From Oscillospiraceae bacterium (GTDB lineage: Bacteria; Bacillota; Clostridia; Oscillospirales; CAG-272): a stretch of DNA of 60,005 nt. The position numbers and the translations under genes were made by a program. Under the pieces are notes generated by a model. That model was given only the letters and a program-made list of their open reading frames with translations, did not search any database and was not told the origin of the DNA. This document shows, one piece after another, positions 1 through 8,567 of the stretch; position 1 is the stretch's first letter, and every line of letters begins with the position of its first letter. The stretch covers positions 1 to 60,005 of the forward strand of contig SVQX01000006.1 of assembly GCA_015065065.1 (NCBI GenBank). The letters are read 5' to 3'.

Positions 1-2
1 TA

Positions 3-59
3 GCAGTAATTGCTATCGCAGGCGCAGCAGCCATTGTTCTTAAGAAAAAAGAAAACTAA
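3..59 (+). CDS. C-terminal end of a membrane-anchored protein (partial)
   Basis: Only the last 18 codons are inside the window. They read as a small, Ala/Ile-rich hydrophobic stretch (AVIAIAGAAAIVL) followed by the charged tail KKKEN and a TAA stop at 57-59. This is the layout of a C-terminal transmembrane anchor with a positive cytoplasmic tail, as in many surface or secreted repeat proteins of Clostridia. The rest of the gene lies upstream, so the function cannot be inferred. The reading frame is supported by the strong terminator 12 bases after the stop. Confidence 0.6.
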   Translation, partial: AVIAIAGAAAIVLKKKEN

Positions 60-70
60 TTCTTAAATGA

Positions 71-100
71 CCAAAAGCCACCCTTCGGGGTGGCTTTTGG
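71..100 (+). terminator. Rho-independent terminator after the partial gene
   Basis: A perfect 13-bp stem (71-83 with 88-100) closes on a stable TTCG tetraloop (84-87). The 3' arm contains TTTT, but there is no long U run after the stem. It ends the gene that enters the window from the left. Confidence 0.75.
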
Positions 101-408
101 GTTAGTTGAGAGTTGAAAATGGAAAATCAAGGAACGACGGACCCGCAGGTGTCATCCTGAGCGAGCGTCAGCGAGTCGAATTTTTAACAATGTGATTTCG
201 GGCTTAGCGAAATCGCGATGTAAAAAGCGCCGAAGACGGGATCTCGGAGCGAGTGGGCGATGGTTGGGGGCGAAATCAAAGAGGGAAGGGGGATTTTAAA
301 GACTTTTTGATGAAAACGTAATAAAATTTTTTATGTAAAATATCACAAAAATTTTTTCGAAATATTGCGCGGATTGTTTAAATAAGAGAAATTTTTGCTC
401 AATTGATT
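101..408. other. Noncoding spacer with degenerate repeat modules
   Basis: About 300 bases with no credible gene. It begins with an AT-rich module (TTGAGAGTTGAAAATGG) that also follows the rpoC terminator at 39392 and, in degenerate form, the rubrerythrin terminator at 28543. Next comes a GC-rich stretch with internal near-repeats (GAGCGAGCGTCAGCGAG, 159-175), then AT-rich DNA leading into the str promoter. It looks like a decayed intergenic repeat. Confidence 0.4.
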
Positions 409-414
409 GACTTA

Positions 415-443
415 TTGACAAAAGGACATCATTGTGTTATAAT
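415..443 (+). promoter_or_regulatory. Consensus sigma-A promoter of the str operon
   Basis: The -35 box TTGACA (415-420) and -10 box TATAAT (438-443) are both perfect and separated by 17 bases. The transcript would start near 450, giving rpsL a leader of about 140 nt. This is the only strong promoter visible before rpsL-rpsG-fusA-tuf. Confidence 0.85.
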
Positions 444-589
444 AAACTATCCGTGTGGACTTACAAAGCCATACGTATGCCCTTTGGCAGAAACGTCTGC
501 GACACAAAGGAAAGTCACATATTTTCCTCTTTGCCGCGTGATGTCTGTAATAAACATTAAATTTTCAAAGAAGGAGGAAATCAGGAAAA

Positions 590-1009
590 ATGCCAACATT
601 TAATCAGCTTGTCAGACAGGGCCGTTCCGAGCGTGTTTACAAGTCCAAGGCACCCGTTCTTCAGAAGGGCTTTAACAGCCTTGAGGGTAAGACCACAGAT
701 CAGTCTTCTCCCCAGAAGCGCGGCGTTTGCACGAAGGTAAGCACCACCACCCCCAAGAAGCCTAACTCCGCACTTCGTAAGATCGCGAGAGTAAGACTTA
801 CCAACGGTCTTGAGGTCACCAGCTACATTCCCGGAATCGGACACAGCCTGCAGGAGCACTCTGTAGTTCTTATCCGCGGAGGAAGAGTACGTGACCTGCC
901 CGGCGTGCGTTACCACATCATCCGCGGTACGCTTGATGCACAGGGCGTTGCAAACCGTAACCAGAGCCGTTCCAAGTACGGCGCAAAAGCTCCTAAGCAG
1001 AAAAAGTAA
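590..1009 (+). CDS. rpsL: 30S ribosomal protein S12
   Basis: S12 sits at the decoding centre of the 30S subunit. The 139-aa product carries the family landmarks [13 protein letters not shown] (residues 52-64) and [16 protein letters not shown] (95-109). It is longer than the 124 residues of E. coli S12 because of extra residues at about 27-40. The start is fixed by AAGGAGG at 571-577. The residue equivalent to E. coli Lys87/88 is Arg101 (CGT, 890-892); Lys-to-Arg at this site is a classical streptomycin-resistance change, while the Lys42/43 equivalent is retained. First gene of the str operon; 195 noncoding bases separate it from rpsG. Confidence 0.98.
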   Translation: MPTFNQLVRQGRSERVYKSKAPVLQKGFNSLEGKTTDQSSPQKRGVCTKVSTTTPKKPNSALRKIARVRLTNGLEVTSYIPGIGHSLQEHSVVLIRGGRVRDLPGVRYHIIRGTLDAQGVANRNQSRSKYGAKAPKQKK

Positions 1010-1204
1010 TTTTTCGAAAAAGAGCGCGCTATCCGTCGGCGCACCAAAATGACGGCGGTAAGGAAAGCAAAATTCAATATCACGCTGAGTGTTCCTCGAA
1101 ATTTTAATGTTTATGAGAGATGATCACACAGGCGCGTGGACAAAGGAAAATGCTTTTGAGTACCTATGATTTCATTCAAAATCTAATGAAGGAGGGAAGA
1201 TACA

Positions 1205-1675
1205 GTGCCTAGAAGAGGTAGAATATCTAAAAGAGATGTATTGCCGGATCCTATTTACGGCTCCAAGCTGGTAACCAAGCTTGTCAATAACGTAATGTAC
1301 GACGGTAAGAAGGGTGTAGCACAGACCATTGTTTATGATGCATTTACTCTTATCGAAGAAAAGGTTGGACAGAATCCCCTTGAAGTGTTCCAGGCAGCAC
1401 TCGATAATATTAAGCCCGAGCTTGAAGTTAAGGCTCGCCGCGTAGGTGGATCCACCTACCAGGTACCGATGGAGGTCAGAGCTGACCGTCAGCAGACTCT
1501 CGCATTGCGTTGGCTTATCACCTATTCCAGAAACCGTTCCGAGCGCACCATGGCAGAAAGACTCGCAGGAGAGATCATGGACGCAAAGAACAACATGGGC
1601 GGCGCTTTCAAGAAGAAGGAAGAGACCCATCGTATGGCAGAAGCAAACAAGGCTTTTGCACATTACAGATATTGA
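1205..1675 (+). CDS. rpsG: 30S ribosomal protein S7
   Basis: S7 nucleates assembly of the 30S head and is often the translational autoregulator of the str operon. The 156-aa product has the usual length and start ([20 protein letters not shown]). It starts at GTG 1205, ten bases after AAGGAGG (1189-1195). It ends with TGA and is followed 65 bases later by fusA. The 195-bp rpsL-rpsG spacer is long for this operon and could hold the S7 control site, but I see no clear structure in it. Confidence 0.98.
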   Translation: MPRRGRISKRDVLPDPIYGSKLVTKLVNNVMYDGKKGVAQTIVYDAFTLIEEKVGQNPLEVFQAALDNIKPELEVKARRVGGSTYQVPMEVRADRQQTLALRWLITYSRNRSERTMAERLAGEIMDAKNNMGGAFKKKEETHRMAEANKAFAHYRY

Positions 1676-1740
1676 TAAGCTGTTACAAAAGAGTTGTAAC
1701 GGTTTGATATCAATGATATTCAAAATCAAGGAGTCAGTCA

Positions 1741-3825
1741 ATGGCAAGACAATTTTCACTTGATCGTACTCGTAATATCGGTATCATGGCTCACATCGAT
1801 GCCGGTAAGACGACGACTACGGAGCGTATCCTGTTCTATACCGGTAAGACGCACAAGCTGGGTGAGACCCACGAGGGCGCGGCTACCATGGACTGGATGG
1901 TACAGGAGCAGGAAAGAGGTATCACGATCACCTCTGCTGCTACTACCTGCTACTGGAACGATCACCGTATCAATATTATCGACACCCCCGGCCACGTAGA
2001 CTTTACCGTGGAGGTTGAAAGATCTCTCCGCGTGCTTGACGGTTCTGTAACCGTATTCTGCGCAAAGGGCGGCGTTGAGCCTCAGTCTGAGACCGTATGG
2101 CGTCAGGCTGACAAATACCACGTACCGCGTATGGCTTATGTAAATAAGATGGACATTACCGGTGCGGACTTCTATCATGTACTTGACATGATGAAGGACA
2201 GATTGCACACCAACCCCGTTCCGATTCAGCTGCCCATCGGTAAGGAGATGACCTTTAGAGGTATCGTTGACCTTATCAATATGGAGGCTGACGTATACTA
2301 CGACGAGAAGGGTACAGACGTTCGCGTTGAGCCCATTCCCGAGGATATGCAGGAGCTGGCGGAGGAGTACCGTAACGCAATGATCGAGGCTGTTGCCGAG
2401 ACCGACGAGGAGCTGTTTGAAAAGTACTGCGGCGGCGAGGAGCTGACCGTTGAGGAGATCAAGACGGCACTTCGTAAGGCAACTATCGCGAACACCATCG
2501 TTCCCGTAGTTTGCGGTTCTTCTTACAGAAACAAGGGCGTGCAGAAGATGCTGGACGCAGTTGTTGACTTTATGCCTTCTCCTCTTGATATTCCCGCTAT
2601 CAAGGGTGTAAACCCCGATACGGACGAAGAGGACGAAAGACAGGCAGACGACAACGCACCCTTCTCTGCGCTCGCATTCAAGATCATGACCGACCCCTTC
2701 GTAGGAAAGCTTTGCTACTTCCGCGTATACTCCGGTGTGGTTAACTCGGGTGAAACCGTTTACAACTCCACCAAGGGTAAGAGAGAGAGAATCGGTCGTA
2801 TACTGATGATGCACGCTAACGACAGAACGGATATCGATGCTTGCTACTGCGGTGATATCGCGGCGGCTATCGGTATCAAGAACACCACCACCGGTGACAC
2901 CTTCTGTGACGAGAAGCATCCGATCATTCTGGAATCCATGGAATTCCCCGAGCCCGTTATCAGCGTAGCTATCGAGCCTAAGACCCGCGCAGGTCAGGAA
3001 AAGATGGGTACTGCTCTTGCTAAGCTCGCAGAGGAAGACCCCACGTTCCGCGCATATACCGATGAAGAGACCGGACAGACCATCATCGCAGGTATGGGTG
3101 AGCTTCACCTTCAGATCATCGTTGACCGTCTGCTTCGTGAATTCAAGGTAGAGGCAAACATTGGTAAGCCTCAGGTTGCTTATAAGGAGACCATCCGTAA
3201 GGCAGTCGATCAGGATACCAAGTACAAGCGTCAGTCCGGCGGTAGCGGTCAGTACGGTCACGTTAAGATCACTATCGAGCCCAACGAGCCCGGTAAGGGT
3301 TACGAGTTTGTCAACGCTGTTGTCGGCGGTGCTATTCCGAAGGAATACATTCCCGCTGTTGATGCAGGTATCCAGGGCGCTATGCAGTCCGGTGTGCTTG
3401 CAGGCTATAACGTAGTTGACGTTAAGGTTACTCTTAACGACGGTTCTTACCACGAGGTAGACTCCTCTGAAATGGCGTTCAAGATTGCCGGTTCTATGGC
3501 ATTCAAGGAGGCTATGAGAAAGGCAGATCCCGTGCTTACAGAGCCTATGGTTAAGGTCGTTACCATCGTTCCCGAGGAGTATATGGGCGACGTTATCGGC
3601 GACTTCAACTCTCGCCGCGGACAGATCAACAGCATGGAGGCAGGCAACGGCGGTGTTCAGGAGATCAACGCATTCGTTCCGCTGTCCAACATGTTTGGTT
3701 ACGCAACAGACCTCCGTTCCAAGACTCAGGGTCGCGGACTCTATTCTATGGAGCCCAGCCACTTCTCTGAGGTTCCGAAGTCTGTTCAGGAAGAAATTAT
3801 CAAGGCTCGCGGTAAGCAGCAGTAA
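1741..3825 (+). CDS. fusA: Translation elongation factor G
   Basis: This GTPase drives tRNA/mRNA translocation and, with RRF, ribosome recycling. The 694-aa product has the P-loop [14 protein letters not shown] near residues 18-31, the DTPGH switch II motif near 82-86, NKMD near 136-139, and the EF-G domains II-V through to the C-terminus. The length is standard. AAGGAG (1728-1733) precedes the ATG. It lies between rpsG and tuf in the usual order. A 712-codon antisense frame across it is a codon-bias mirror, not a gene. Confidence 0.98.
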   Translation: MARQFSLDRTRNIGIMAHIDAGKTTTTERILFYTGKTHKLGETHEGAATMDWMVQEQERGITITSAATTCYWNDHRINIIDTPGHVDFTVEVERSLRVLDGSVTVFCAKGGVEPQSETVWRQADKYHVPRMAYVNKMDITGADFYHVLDMMKDRLHTNPVPIQLPIGKEMTFRGIVDLINMEADVYYDEKGTDVRVEPIPEDMQELAEEYRNAMIEAVAETDEELFEKYCGGEELTVEEIKTALRKATIANTIVPVVCGSSYRNKGVQKMLDAVVDFMPSPLDIPAIKGVNPDTDEEDERQADDNAPFSALAFKIMTDPFVGKLCYFRVYSGVVNSGETVYNSTKGKRERIGRILMMHANDRTDIDACYCGDIAAAIGIKNTTTGDTFCDEKHPIILESMEFPEPVISVAIEPKTRAGQEKMGTALAKLAEEDPTFRAYTDEETGQTIIAGMGELHLQIIVDRLLREFKVEANIGKPQVAYKETIRKAVDQDTKYKRQSGGSGQYGHVKITIEPNEPGKGYEFVNAVVGGAIPKEYIPAVDAGIQGAMQSGVLAGYNVVDVKVTLNDGSYHEVDSSEMAFKIAGSMAFKEAMRKADPVLTEPMVKVVTIVPEEYMGDVIGDFNSRRGQINSMEAGNGGVQEINAFVPLSNMFGYATDLRSKTQGRGLYSMEPSHFSEVPKSVQEEIIKARGKQQ

Positions 3826-3932
3826 TTTCTTGGTGAGGACAAGCCTCACAAAAGCGCGGCAAGAGCTTTGAGCTTGCACAAAAACAGTTCGCAAAAAACA
3901 GAAAATAAAAAATTATTTGGAGGATTCTAACA

Positions 3933-5138
3933 ATGTCAAAGGCTACATTCGAACGTACAAAGCCCCATGTCAACATTGGTACTATCGGCCACGTTGACCA
4001 CGGTAAGACCACTCTTACCGCAGCTATCACCAAGACCCTTTCTCTCGGACAGGGTAACGTTGAGTTCATGGCATACGACCAGATCGACAACGCTCCCGAG
4101 GAGAGAGCAAGAGGTATCACAATCAACACCAGACACGTTGAGTACGAGACCGAGAACCGTCACTACGCTCACGTTGACTGCCCCGGCCACGCAGACTACG
4201 TTAAGAACATGATCACCGGTGCTGCTCAGATGGACGGCGCTATCCTCGTAGTTGCAGGTACCGACGGACCTCTTCAGCAGACCCGCGAGCACGTTCTTCT
4301 TGCTCGTCAGGTAGGCGTTCCCGCAATCGTAGTATTCCTTAACAAGAGAGACCTCGTTGACGACGACGAGCTGCTCGACCTCGTAGAGATGGAAGTTCGT
4401 GAGCTTCTCTCCTCCTACCAGTTCCCCGGCGATGACATTCCGATCATCCGCGGTTCTGCTCGTGACGCTCTCGAGTCCACCAACACCGACACCTCCGCTC
4501 CTGAGTATGCTTGCATCCTCGAGCTGATGGCAGCTGTTGACGAGTACATTCCTACTCCTGACCGTCAGGCTGATAAGGACTTCCTTATGCCTGTAGAGGA
4601 CGTATTCTCCATCTCCGGCCGTGGTACTGTTGCTACCGGTCGTGTAGAGAGAGGTACTCTTAAGGTTAACGACGTAGTAGAGATCGTTGGTCTTACAGAC
4701 GAGAAGGCTACTACCACCGTTACCGGTGTAGAGATGTTCCACAAGCTCCTGCCCCAGGCAGAGGCTGGTGATAACATTGGAGCACTCCTCCGTGGTGTTG
4801 CTAAGGACGGCATCCGTCGTGGACAGGTTCTTGCAAAGCCCAACTCCGTACACCCCCATGCAAAGTTCAAGGGACAGGTTTACGTTCTTACCGAGAAGGA
4901 AGGCGGCCGTTCTAAGCCCTTCTTTGCAGGCTACCGTCCTCAGTTCTTCTTCAGAACTACCGACGTTACCGGTGTTATCAACCTTCCCGACGGCGTAGAG
5001 ATGTGCCGCCCTGGTGATAACGTTGATATGACCGTTGAGCTTATCACTCCCGTAGCTTGCGAGCAGGGACTCCGTTTCGCTATCCGTGAGGGTGGTAGAA
5101 CTGTTGGTTCCGGCGTCGTAGCTGAGATCCTTGACTAA
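3933..5138 (+). CDS. tuf: Translation elongation factor Tu
   Basis: EF-Tu delivers aminoacyl-tRNA to the ribosomal A site as a GTP complex. The 401-aa protein shows [10 protein letters not shown] near residue 18, the DCPGHADYV switch II motif near 80, NKRD near 134, and both beta-barrel domains. The ribosome binding site TTGGAGGA lies just upstream (about 3918). It is the last gene of the str operon. The usual downstream rpsJ/S10 ribosomal operon is absent here; instead a terminator and an FMN riboswitch follow. Confidence 0.98.
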   Translation: MSKATFERTKPHVNIGTIGHVDHGKTTLTAAITKTLSLGQGNVEFMAYDQIDNAPEERARGITINTRHVEYETENRHYAHVDCPGHADYVKNMITGAAQMDGAILVVAGTDGPLQQTREHVLLARQVGVPAIVVFLNKRDLVDDDELLDLVEMEVRELLSSYQFPGDDIPIIRGSARDALESTNTDTSAPEYACILELMAAVDEYIPTPDRQADKDFLMPVEDVFSISGRGTVATGRVERGTLKVNDVVEIVGLTDEKATTTVTGVEMFHKLLPQAEAGDNIGALLRGVAKDGIRRGQVLAKPNSVHPHAKFKGQVYVLTEKEGGRSKPFFAGYRPQFFFRTTDVTGVINLPDGVEMCRPGDNVDMTVELITPVACEQGLRFAIREGGRTVGSGVVAEILD

Positions 5139-5193
5139 TTTTAGCTGATACAGCTTTAGTCTTTAATGCCGAAGTCTTATAGACTTTAAAGAG

Positions 5194-5240
5194 ATCCAAC
5201 CCGATACTGCGGATTTTCCGTAAATGTCGGGTTGGATTTC
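5194..5240 (+). terminator. Terminator after tuf
   Basis: An 11-bp perfect stem (ATCCAACCCGA at 5194-5204 with TCGGGTTGGAT at 5227-5237) encloses a loop of about 22 nt. The U-tract is poor, so strength is uncertain. It marks the end of the str operon before the riboswitch. Confidence 0.55.
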
Positions 5241-5292
5241 GGGCGTTAATAATGATTTTCAAAAAAGCCCTCGAAAGGGGCAGAAACACAAC

Positions 5293-5426
5293 TATCTTTG
5301 AGGATTGGTGAAATTCCATACCGGTGGTAAAGCCCACAAACGCGCCGAAAAACGACGCGCCGAGCAGGTGAGAGTCCTGCGCCGACGGTGTTGCGATGAG
5401 TCGCAGAGTCCGGATGAGAAAAGATA
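5293..5426 (+). ncRNA. FMN riboswitch (RFN element)
   Basis: The region contains the conserved RFN blocks in order: GGTGAAATTCC, CCGGTGGTAAAGCCCAC, GCAGGTGAGAGTCCTGCGCCGACGG and AGTCCGGATGAGA (each matches the family closely). The closing P1 helix pairs TATCTT (5293-5298) with AAGATA (5421-5426). It sits directly upstream of ribU, the usual target. FMN binding is expected to favour the terminator at 5500-5528. Confidence 0.95.
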
Positions 5427-5462
5427 AAAAAAGGCCGCGGCTGCGGCACTCCATGCAAATAA

Positions 5463-5528
5463 GAGAGGCTCTGTTCAAGCCTTGCAAAAAGGATGTATCC
5501 CTCTCGAAAGTCAAGAGAGGACTTTTTT
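5463..5528 (+). terminator. Riboswitch expression platform: antiterminator/terminator
   Basis: CCTCTC (5500-5505) pairs with GAGAGG (5515-5520) and is followed by CTTTTTTTA: a Rho-independent terminator. The identical GAGAGG at 5463-5468 can pair with the same CCTCTC instead, giving a mutually exclusive antiterminator. This fits transcription attenuation under FMN control: FMN bound means terminator formed and ribU off. Confidence 0.75.
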
Positions 5529-5562
5529 TATTCTTTTCCGTTATCTCGGAAAGGAAAAGCAA

Positions 5563-6201
5563 ATGTCAATAAACATAGAAAACAACAGCGGAGGAGTATC
5601 TCCCCGCAAGAAAATAAATATAAGGTATATGGCGACGGTGGGACTGCTGTCGGCACTGTCAACGGTGCTGATGTACATAGAGTTTTCCGTGCCGTTTATG
5701 CCCGCGTTCATCAAGTGTGACGTGTCCGATCTGCCCGCGCTTGTCGCGTCCTTCTCCCTTGGACCTGTGGCGGGCGTGCTGACACAGCTGCTTAAAAATC
5801 TGCTTCATCTGCCCGTGACCACAACATCGGGGGTGGGGGAGCTGGCTAATTTTATTCTCGGAGCAGCATTCGTGCTGCCTGCGGGAATAATTTACCGTTA
5901 CGTAAAAAACAAAAAGGGCGCGCTTATCGGCTCGCTTGCGGGAATGCTTGCCATGGCGGCGACAAGCTTCCCTGTAAATTTGTTTATTACATATCCGTTT
6001 TACACAAATTTCATGCCGCTTGAAGCGATAATAGGGGCGTACAGCGCGATAAACCCTGCGGTGGATTCCTTGCCTGAGGCGCTTCTTATGTTCAACGTGC
6101 CGTTTACGGCGGCTAAGGGACTTATCAGCGTGATAATAACCTTCCTCGTATACAAAAGAATATCGCCTCTGCTGAGAGGAAAGCCAAAGGCACTTAAATA
6201 A
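5563..6201 (+). CDS. ribU: Riboflavin ECF transporter substrate-binding protein
   Basis: The 212-aa integral membrane protein resembles RibU, the S component that captures riboflavin and works with a shared energizing module (EcfT plus two ATPases, not encoded here). About six hydrophobic segments are visible after a polar N-terminus; the first helix carries ATVGLLSALSTVLMY. I chose ATG 5563, preceded by AAGGAAAA (5551-5558), over an upstream in-frame ATG that lies inside the riboswitch terminator. FMN riboswitch control supports the substrate assignment. Confidence 0.9.
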   Translation: MSINIENNSGGVSPRKKINIRYMATVGLLSALSTVLMYIEFSVPFMPAFIKCDVSDLPALVASFSLGPVAGVLTQLLKNLLHLPVTTTSGVGELANFILGAAFVLPAGIIYRYVKNKKGALIGSLAGMLAMAATSFPVNLFITYPFYTNFMPLEAIIGAYSAINPAVDSLPEALLMFNVPFTAAKGLISVIITFLVYKRISPLLRGKPKALK

Positions 6202-6238
6202 TTGAAAATACCGTCAAAAGAAAGGACTAAAAACCGCT

Positions 6239-6745
6239 ATGACCGAAGCAATACAGGAATTTTTCCTTGAAACCGTAGGCAGGGAGTGGTGTGTATTTTT
6301 CTGCTCCATGATCCCGATAATAGAGCTTCGCGGTGCAGTTCCGATGGGCTGGGCGATGGGCTTGCCGTGGTGGCAGACCTTCCTCATCAGCATTGTGGGC
6401 AATATGGTTCCCGTCCCGTTTATTTTGCTGTTCATCAACAAATTCATAAAATTCATGTCCGGCTCCAAGGTCAAGCTTTTTAACAAAATTGCAAATTGGC
6501 TGCTTGGAAAGGTTGAGAAAAACCGCGGAAAGATTGAGAAATACGCATTTTGGGGCGTGACCTTGTTCGTAGCTATACCGCTTCCCGCAACGGGTGCGTG
6601 GACAGGCTCTCTCGTTGCCGCGGCTATCAATATGAAATTCTGGAAGGCTATGCTTTCTGCCTTTGTCGGTGTGCTTATCGCGGGCACAGTAATGACGATT
6701 ATCTCCTACGGCGGAATTGCCGCTATCGCAGGACTCTTTAAATAA
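6239..6745 (+). CDS. COG2426-type small membrane protein (putative small multidrug export family)
   Basis: The 168-aa membrane protein has about four hydrophobic segments and the family signature [19 protein letters not shown] near residues 23-41, as well as [18 protein letters not shown] near 117-134. It resembles the COG2426/PF06695 'small multi-drug export' family, whose drug-export role is weakly established. It starts 37 bases after ribU, without a separate promoter that I can see, and is followed 19 bases later by metK, so the three may be cotranscribed. Confidence 0.8.
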   Translation: MTEAIQEFFLETVGREWCVFFCSMIPIIELRGAVPMGWAMGLPWWQTFLISIVGNMVPVPFILLFINKFIKFMSGSKVKLFNKIANWLLGKVEKNRGKIEKYAFWGVTLFVAIPLPATGAWTGSLVAAAINMKFWKAMLSAFVGVLIAGTVMTIISYGGIAAIAGLFK

Positions 6746-6764
6746 AACTAAAAGGATTGAAAAA

Positions 6765-7949
6765 ATGAAAAAACTGCTTTTTACGTCCGAATCCGTAACC
6801 GAAGGACATCCCGATAAGATCTCGGACAAAATATCCGACGCTATCCTGGACGAAATACTGAGTCAGGACCCCACGGCTCGTGTGGCTTGCGAAACCTTCG
6901 TTACCACGGGACTTATCGCCGTAATGGGTGAGATAACCACCACGGCGCACGTTGATTATCAGAAGGTGGCGCGCAATACCGTCCGCGAGATCGGTTACGA
7001 CCGCGCAAAGTACGGCTTTGACTGTGACAGCTGTGCGTTTATTTCGTCTATTCACGAGCAATCTCCCGATATCGCTATGGGTGTTGATAAGGCGCTTGAG
7101 GCAAAGAAGGGCGAGATGCAGGATAAGTACGATATCGGTGCGGGCGACCAGGGAATCATGTTCGGCTATGCGTGCGACGAAACGCCCGAGCTTATGCCTC
7201 TGCCAATCTCACTTTCCCACGCACTTGCAAAAAGACTTACCGAGGTGCGTAAGAGTGGTCTGCTTACATATCTCCGCCCCGACGGAAAGACTCAGGTCAC
7301 GGTGGAATATCACGACAATAAGCCCGTCCGTGTTGATGCGGTGGTGGTTTCCACCCAGCACAGCGAGGAAGTTGATATCGACACCATTCGCCGCGACATG
7401 ATAAACGAGGTGATCAACAAGACCATTCCCTCCGAGCTGCTCGACGGGAACACCAAGATATACGTCAACCCCACGGGACGCTTCGTTATCGGTGGCCCTG
7501 CGGGAGATACGGGACTTACGGGACGCAAGATAATCGTTGATACGTATGGCGGATACGCACGTCACGGCGGCGGCGCGTTCTCGGGCAAGGACCCCACTAA
7601 GGTAGACCGTTCCGCAACCTACGCGGCAAGATATATCGCAAAGAATATCGTGGCGGCAGGACTTGCAAGCCGTTGCGAGGTCGAGCTTGCTTACGCTATC
7701 GGAGTTGCAAGGCCCGTGTCGGTTATGATCGACACCTACGGCACGGCAACCGTGGACGAGGAAAAGATCGCAGAAGCGGTGCTTCGCCACGTTGACCTTC
7801 GCCCTGCGGCTATAATTGACAGATTCGGACTTCGCCGTCCCATCTACTGCAACGTAGCGGCTTACGGCCACATGGGACGGGAGGACGTAGAAGCTCCGTG
7901 GGAGAACAGAGATCTCGCACCCATACTCAAAGCAGAGCTGCTTGCATAA
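6765..7949 (+). CDS. metK: S-adenosylmethionine synthetase
   Basis: This enzyme makes SAM from methionine and ATP. The 394-aa product has the family start [20 protein letters not shown], the [12 protein letters not shown] motif near 118-129 and [17 protein letters not shown] near 270-286. I chose ATG 6765; the track's longer frame overlaps the preceding gene. No SAM riboswitch is visible. Its last codons (AGCAGAGCT-GCTTGCATAAA) recur, with a small insertion, about 125 bases downstream at 8057-8084. Confidence 0.97.
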   Translation: MKKLLFTSESVTEGHPDKISDKISDAILDEILSQDPTARVACETFVTTGLIAVMGEITTTAHVDYQKVARNTVREIGYDRAKYGFDCDSCAFISSIHEQSPDIAMGVDKALEAKKGEMQDKYDIGAGDQGIMFGYACDETPELMPLPISLSHALAKRLTEVRKSGLLTYLRPDGKTQVTVEYHDNKPVRVDAVVVSTQHSEEVDIDTIRRDMINEVINKTIPSELLDGNTKIYVNPTGRFVIGGPAGDTGLTGRKIIVDTYGGYARHGGGAFSGKDPTKVDRSATYAARYIAKNIVAAGLASRCEVELAYAIGVARPVSVMIDTYGTATVDEEKIAEAVLRHVDLRPAAIIDRFGLRRPIYCNVAAYGHMGREDVEAPWENRDLAPILKAELLA

Positions 7950-8085
7950 AATCCGTAATTCTGCGTTGCCGGGTGACTCAGTTGGCTTGGAGTAGGGAAC
8001 TACACCGTCGCCTCCTTCGCACCCTTGCGTCTTGTCTTACGAATTTTCTGCGGCGCAGCAGAGCTACTATCTGCTTGCATAAAAA
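7931..8085. repeat. Partial duplication of the metK 3' end flanking a ~105-bp insert
   Basis: GCAGAGCTGCTTGCATAAAA at 7932-7951 (last metK codons) is repeated at 8058-8084 as GCAGAGCT, then ACTAT, then CTGCTTGCATAAAA. The DNA between begins CCGTAATTCTGCG and ends CGAATTTTCTGCG, itself a near-repeat pair. This looks like insertion of a short nonautonomous repeat with duplication of about 20 bp of target, or a slippage duplication. No gene is encoded. Confidence 0.5.
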
Positions 8086-8105
8086 CCAAATCATATAAAT
8101 TAAAT

Positions 8106-8205
8106 ATCACAACACCCCCGTGTTGCACATACGCTGTCATTAGGGCTGAATGCCACGGCGGCTGTTGCCCACGGGGAGTTTGCTCATTTGGAGGTGTTGT
8201 GATGA
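8106..8205 (+). ncRNA. Candidate structured leader RNA over the start site of the next gene
   Basis: ATCACAACACC (8106-8116) is perfectly complementary to GGTGTTGTGAT (8193-8203), which spans the ribosome binding site and start codon. Nested inside, CCCCGTG (8116-8122) pairs with CACGGGG (8170-8176) and GGGC (8143-8146) with GCCC (8167-8170). Alternative pairings exist: CAACAC/GTGTTG as a local hairpin (8110-8125) and CTGTCAT (8134-8140) with ATGACAG (8202-8208). This is what a translation-controlling leader would look like. It matches no riboswitch class I can recognise; it could also be chance in a GC-rich spacer. Confidence 0.45.
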
Positions 8206-8549
8206 CAGACGGCAGAGTGATCTTTGAGATATTTTTGGCGGCGTTTGCCGTAATTGGCTTTTACGGAATACTGCGCATGATAGTCGAAGCGGTGTTTCCG
8301 TCCGACTACCTTGATGTTGCCGTGCGCATTTACGACGAGGAGCAGGTGGAGCGATTGGATATCATTCTCAAGATCGCCGACTCTAAAAGCTGTCGCCGTC
8401 GCGGAGAGGGACTCGTGGTGCTGATATCCTCACAGCTCATGCAGGGCGTTATGGGCTATGGCGAGGTGCTCCGTCCGGAGCTTGAGGCTCTGCTTCGTCA
8501 GTACAACGCAGATTGCTTTGTGGTAAATCTTGACCGAGAGGTCGAATAA
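8202..8549 (+). CDS. Small membrane-anchored protein of unknown function
   Basis: I do not recognise this 115-aa protein. It has one N-terminal hydrophobic segment (about residues 7-28) followed by a soluble, charged domain of about 85 residues with no known catalytic motif. ATG 8202 has GGAGG at 8190-8194; the frame stays open upstream, but those codons lie within the structured leader and carry no start signal. It ends 18 bases before recD2, so the two may be cotranscribed. Confidence 0.65.
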   Translation: MTDGRVIFEIFLAAFAVIGFYGILRMIVEAVFPSDYLDVAVRIYDEEQVERLDIILKIADSKSCRRRGEGLVVLISSQLMQGVMGYGEVLRPELEALLRQYNADCFVVNLDREVE

Positions 8550-8567
8550 ATAAAAAGGAGGGAGAAA

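Noticed and set aside
403..603. 66-codon frame at the str promoter
   Set aside because: It overlaps the consensus promoter and the start of rpsL and has no start signal.
1756..3894. Long antisense open frames over fusA, and similarly over rpoB (31703-34567) and rpoC (35729-39415)
   Set aside because: They mirror the codon positions of highly biased genes, have no ribosome binding sites and show no family features.
8025..8201. 59-codon N-terminal extension of the 115-aa protein, Cys-rich
   Set aside because: No ribosome binding site; the codons lie in the duplicated metK segment and structured leader. ATG 8202 has a good site.
8106..8203. SRP RNA, tmRNA, RNase P or 6S RNA in the spacer after metK
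   Set aside because: None of the conserved blocks of these RNAs is present.
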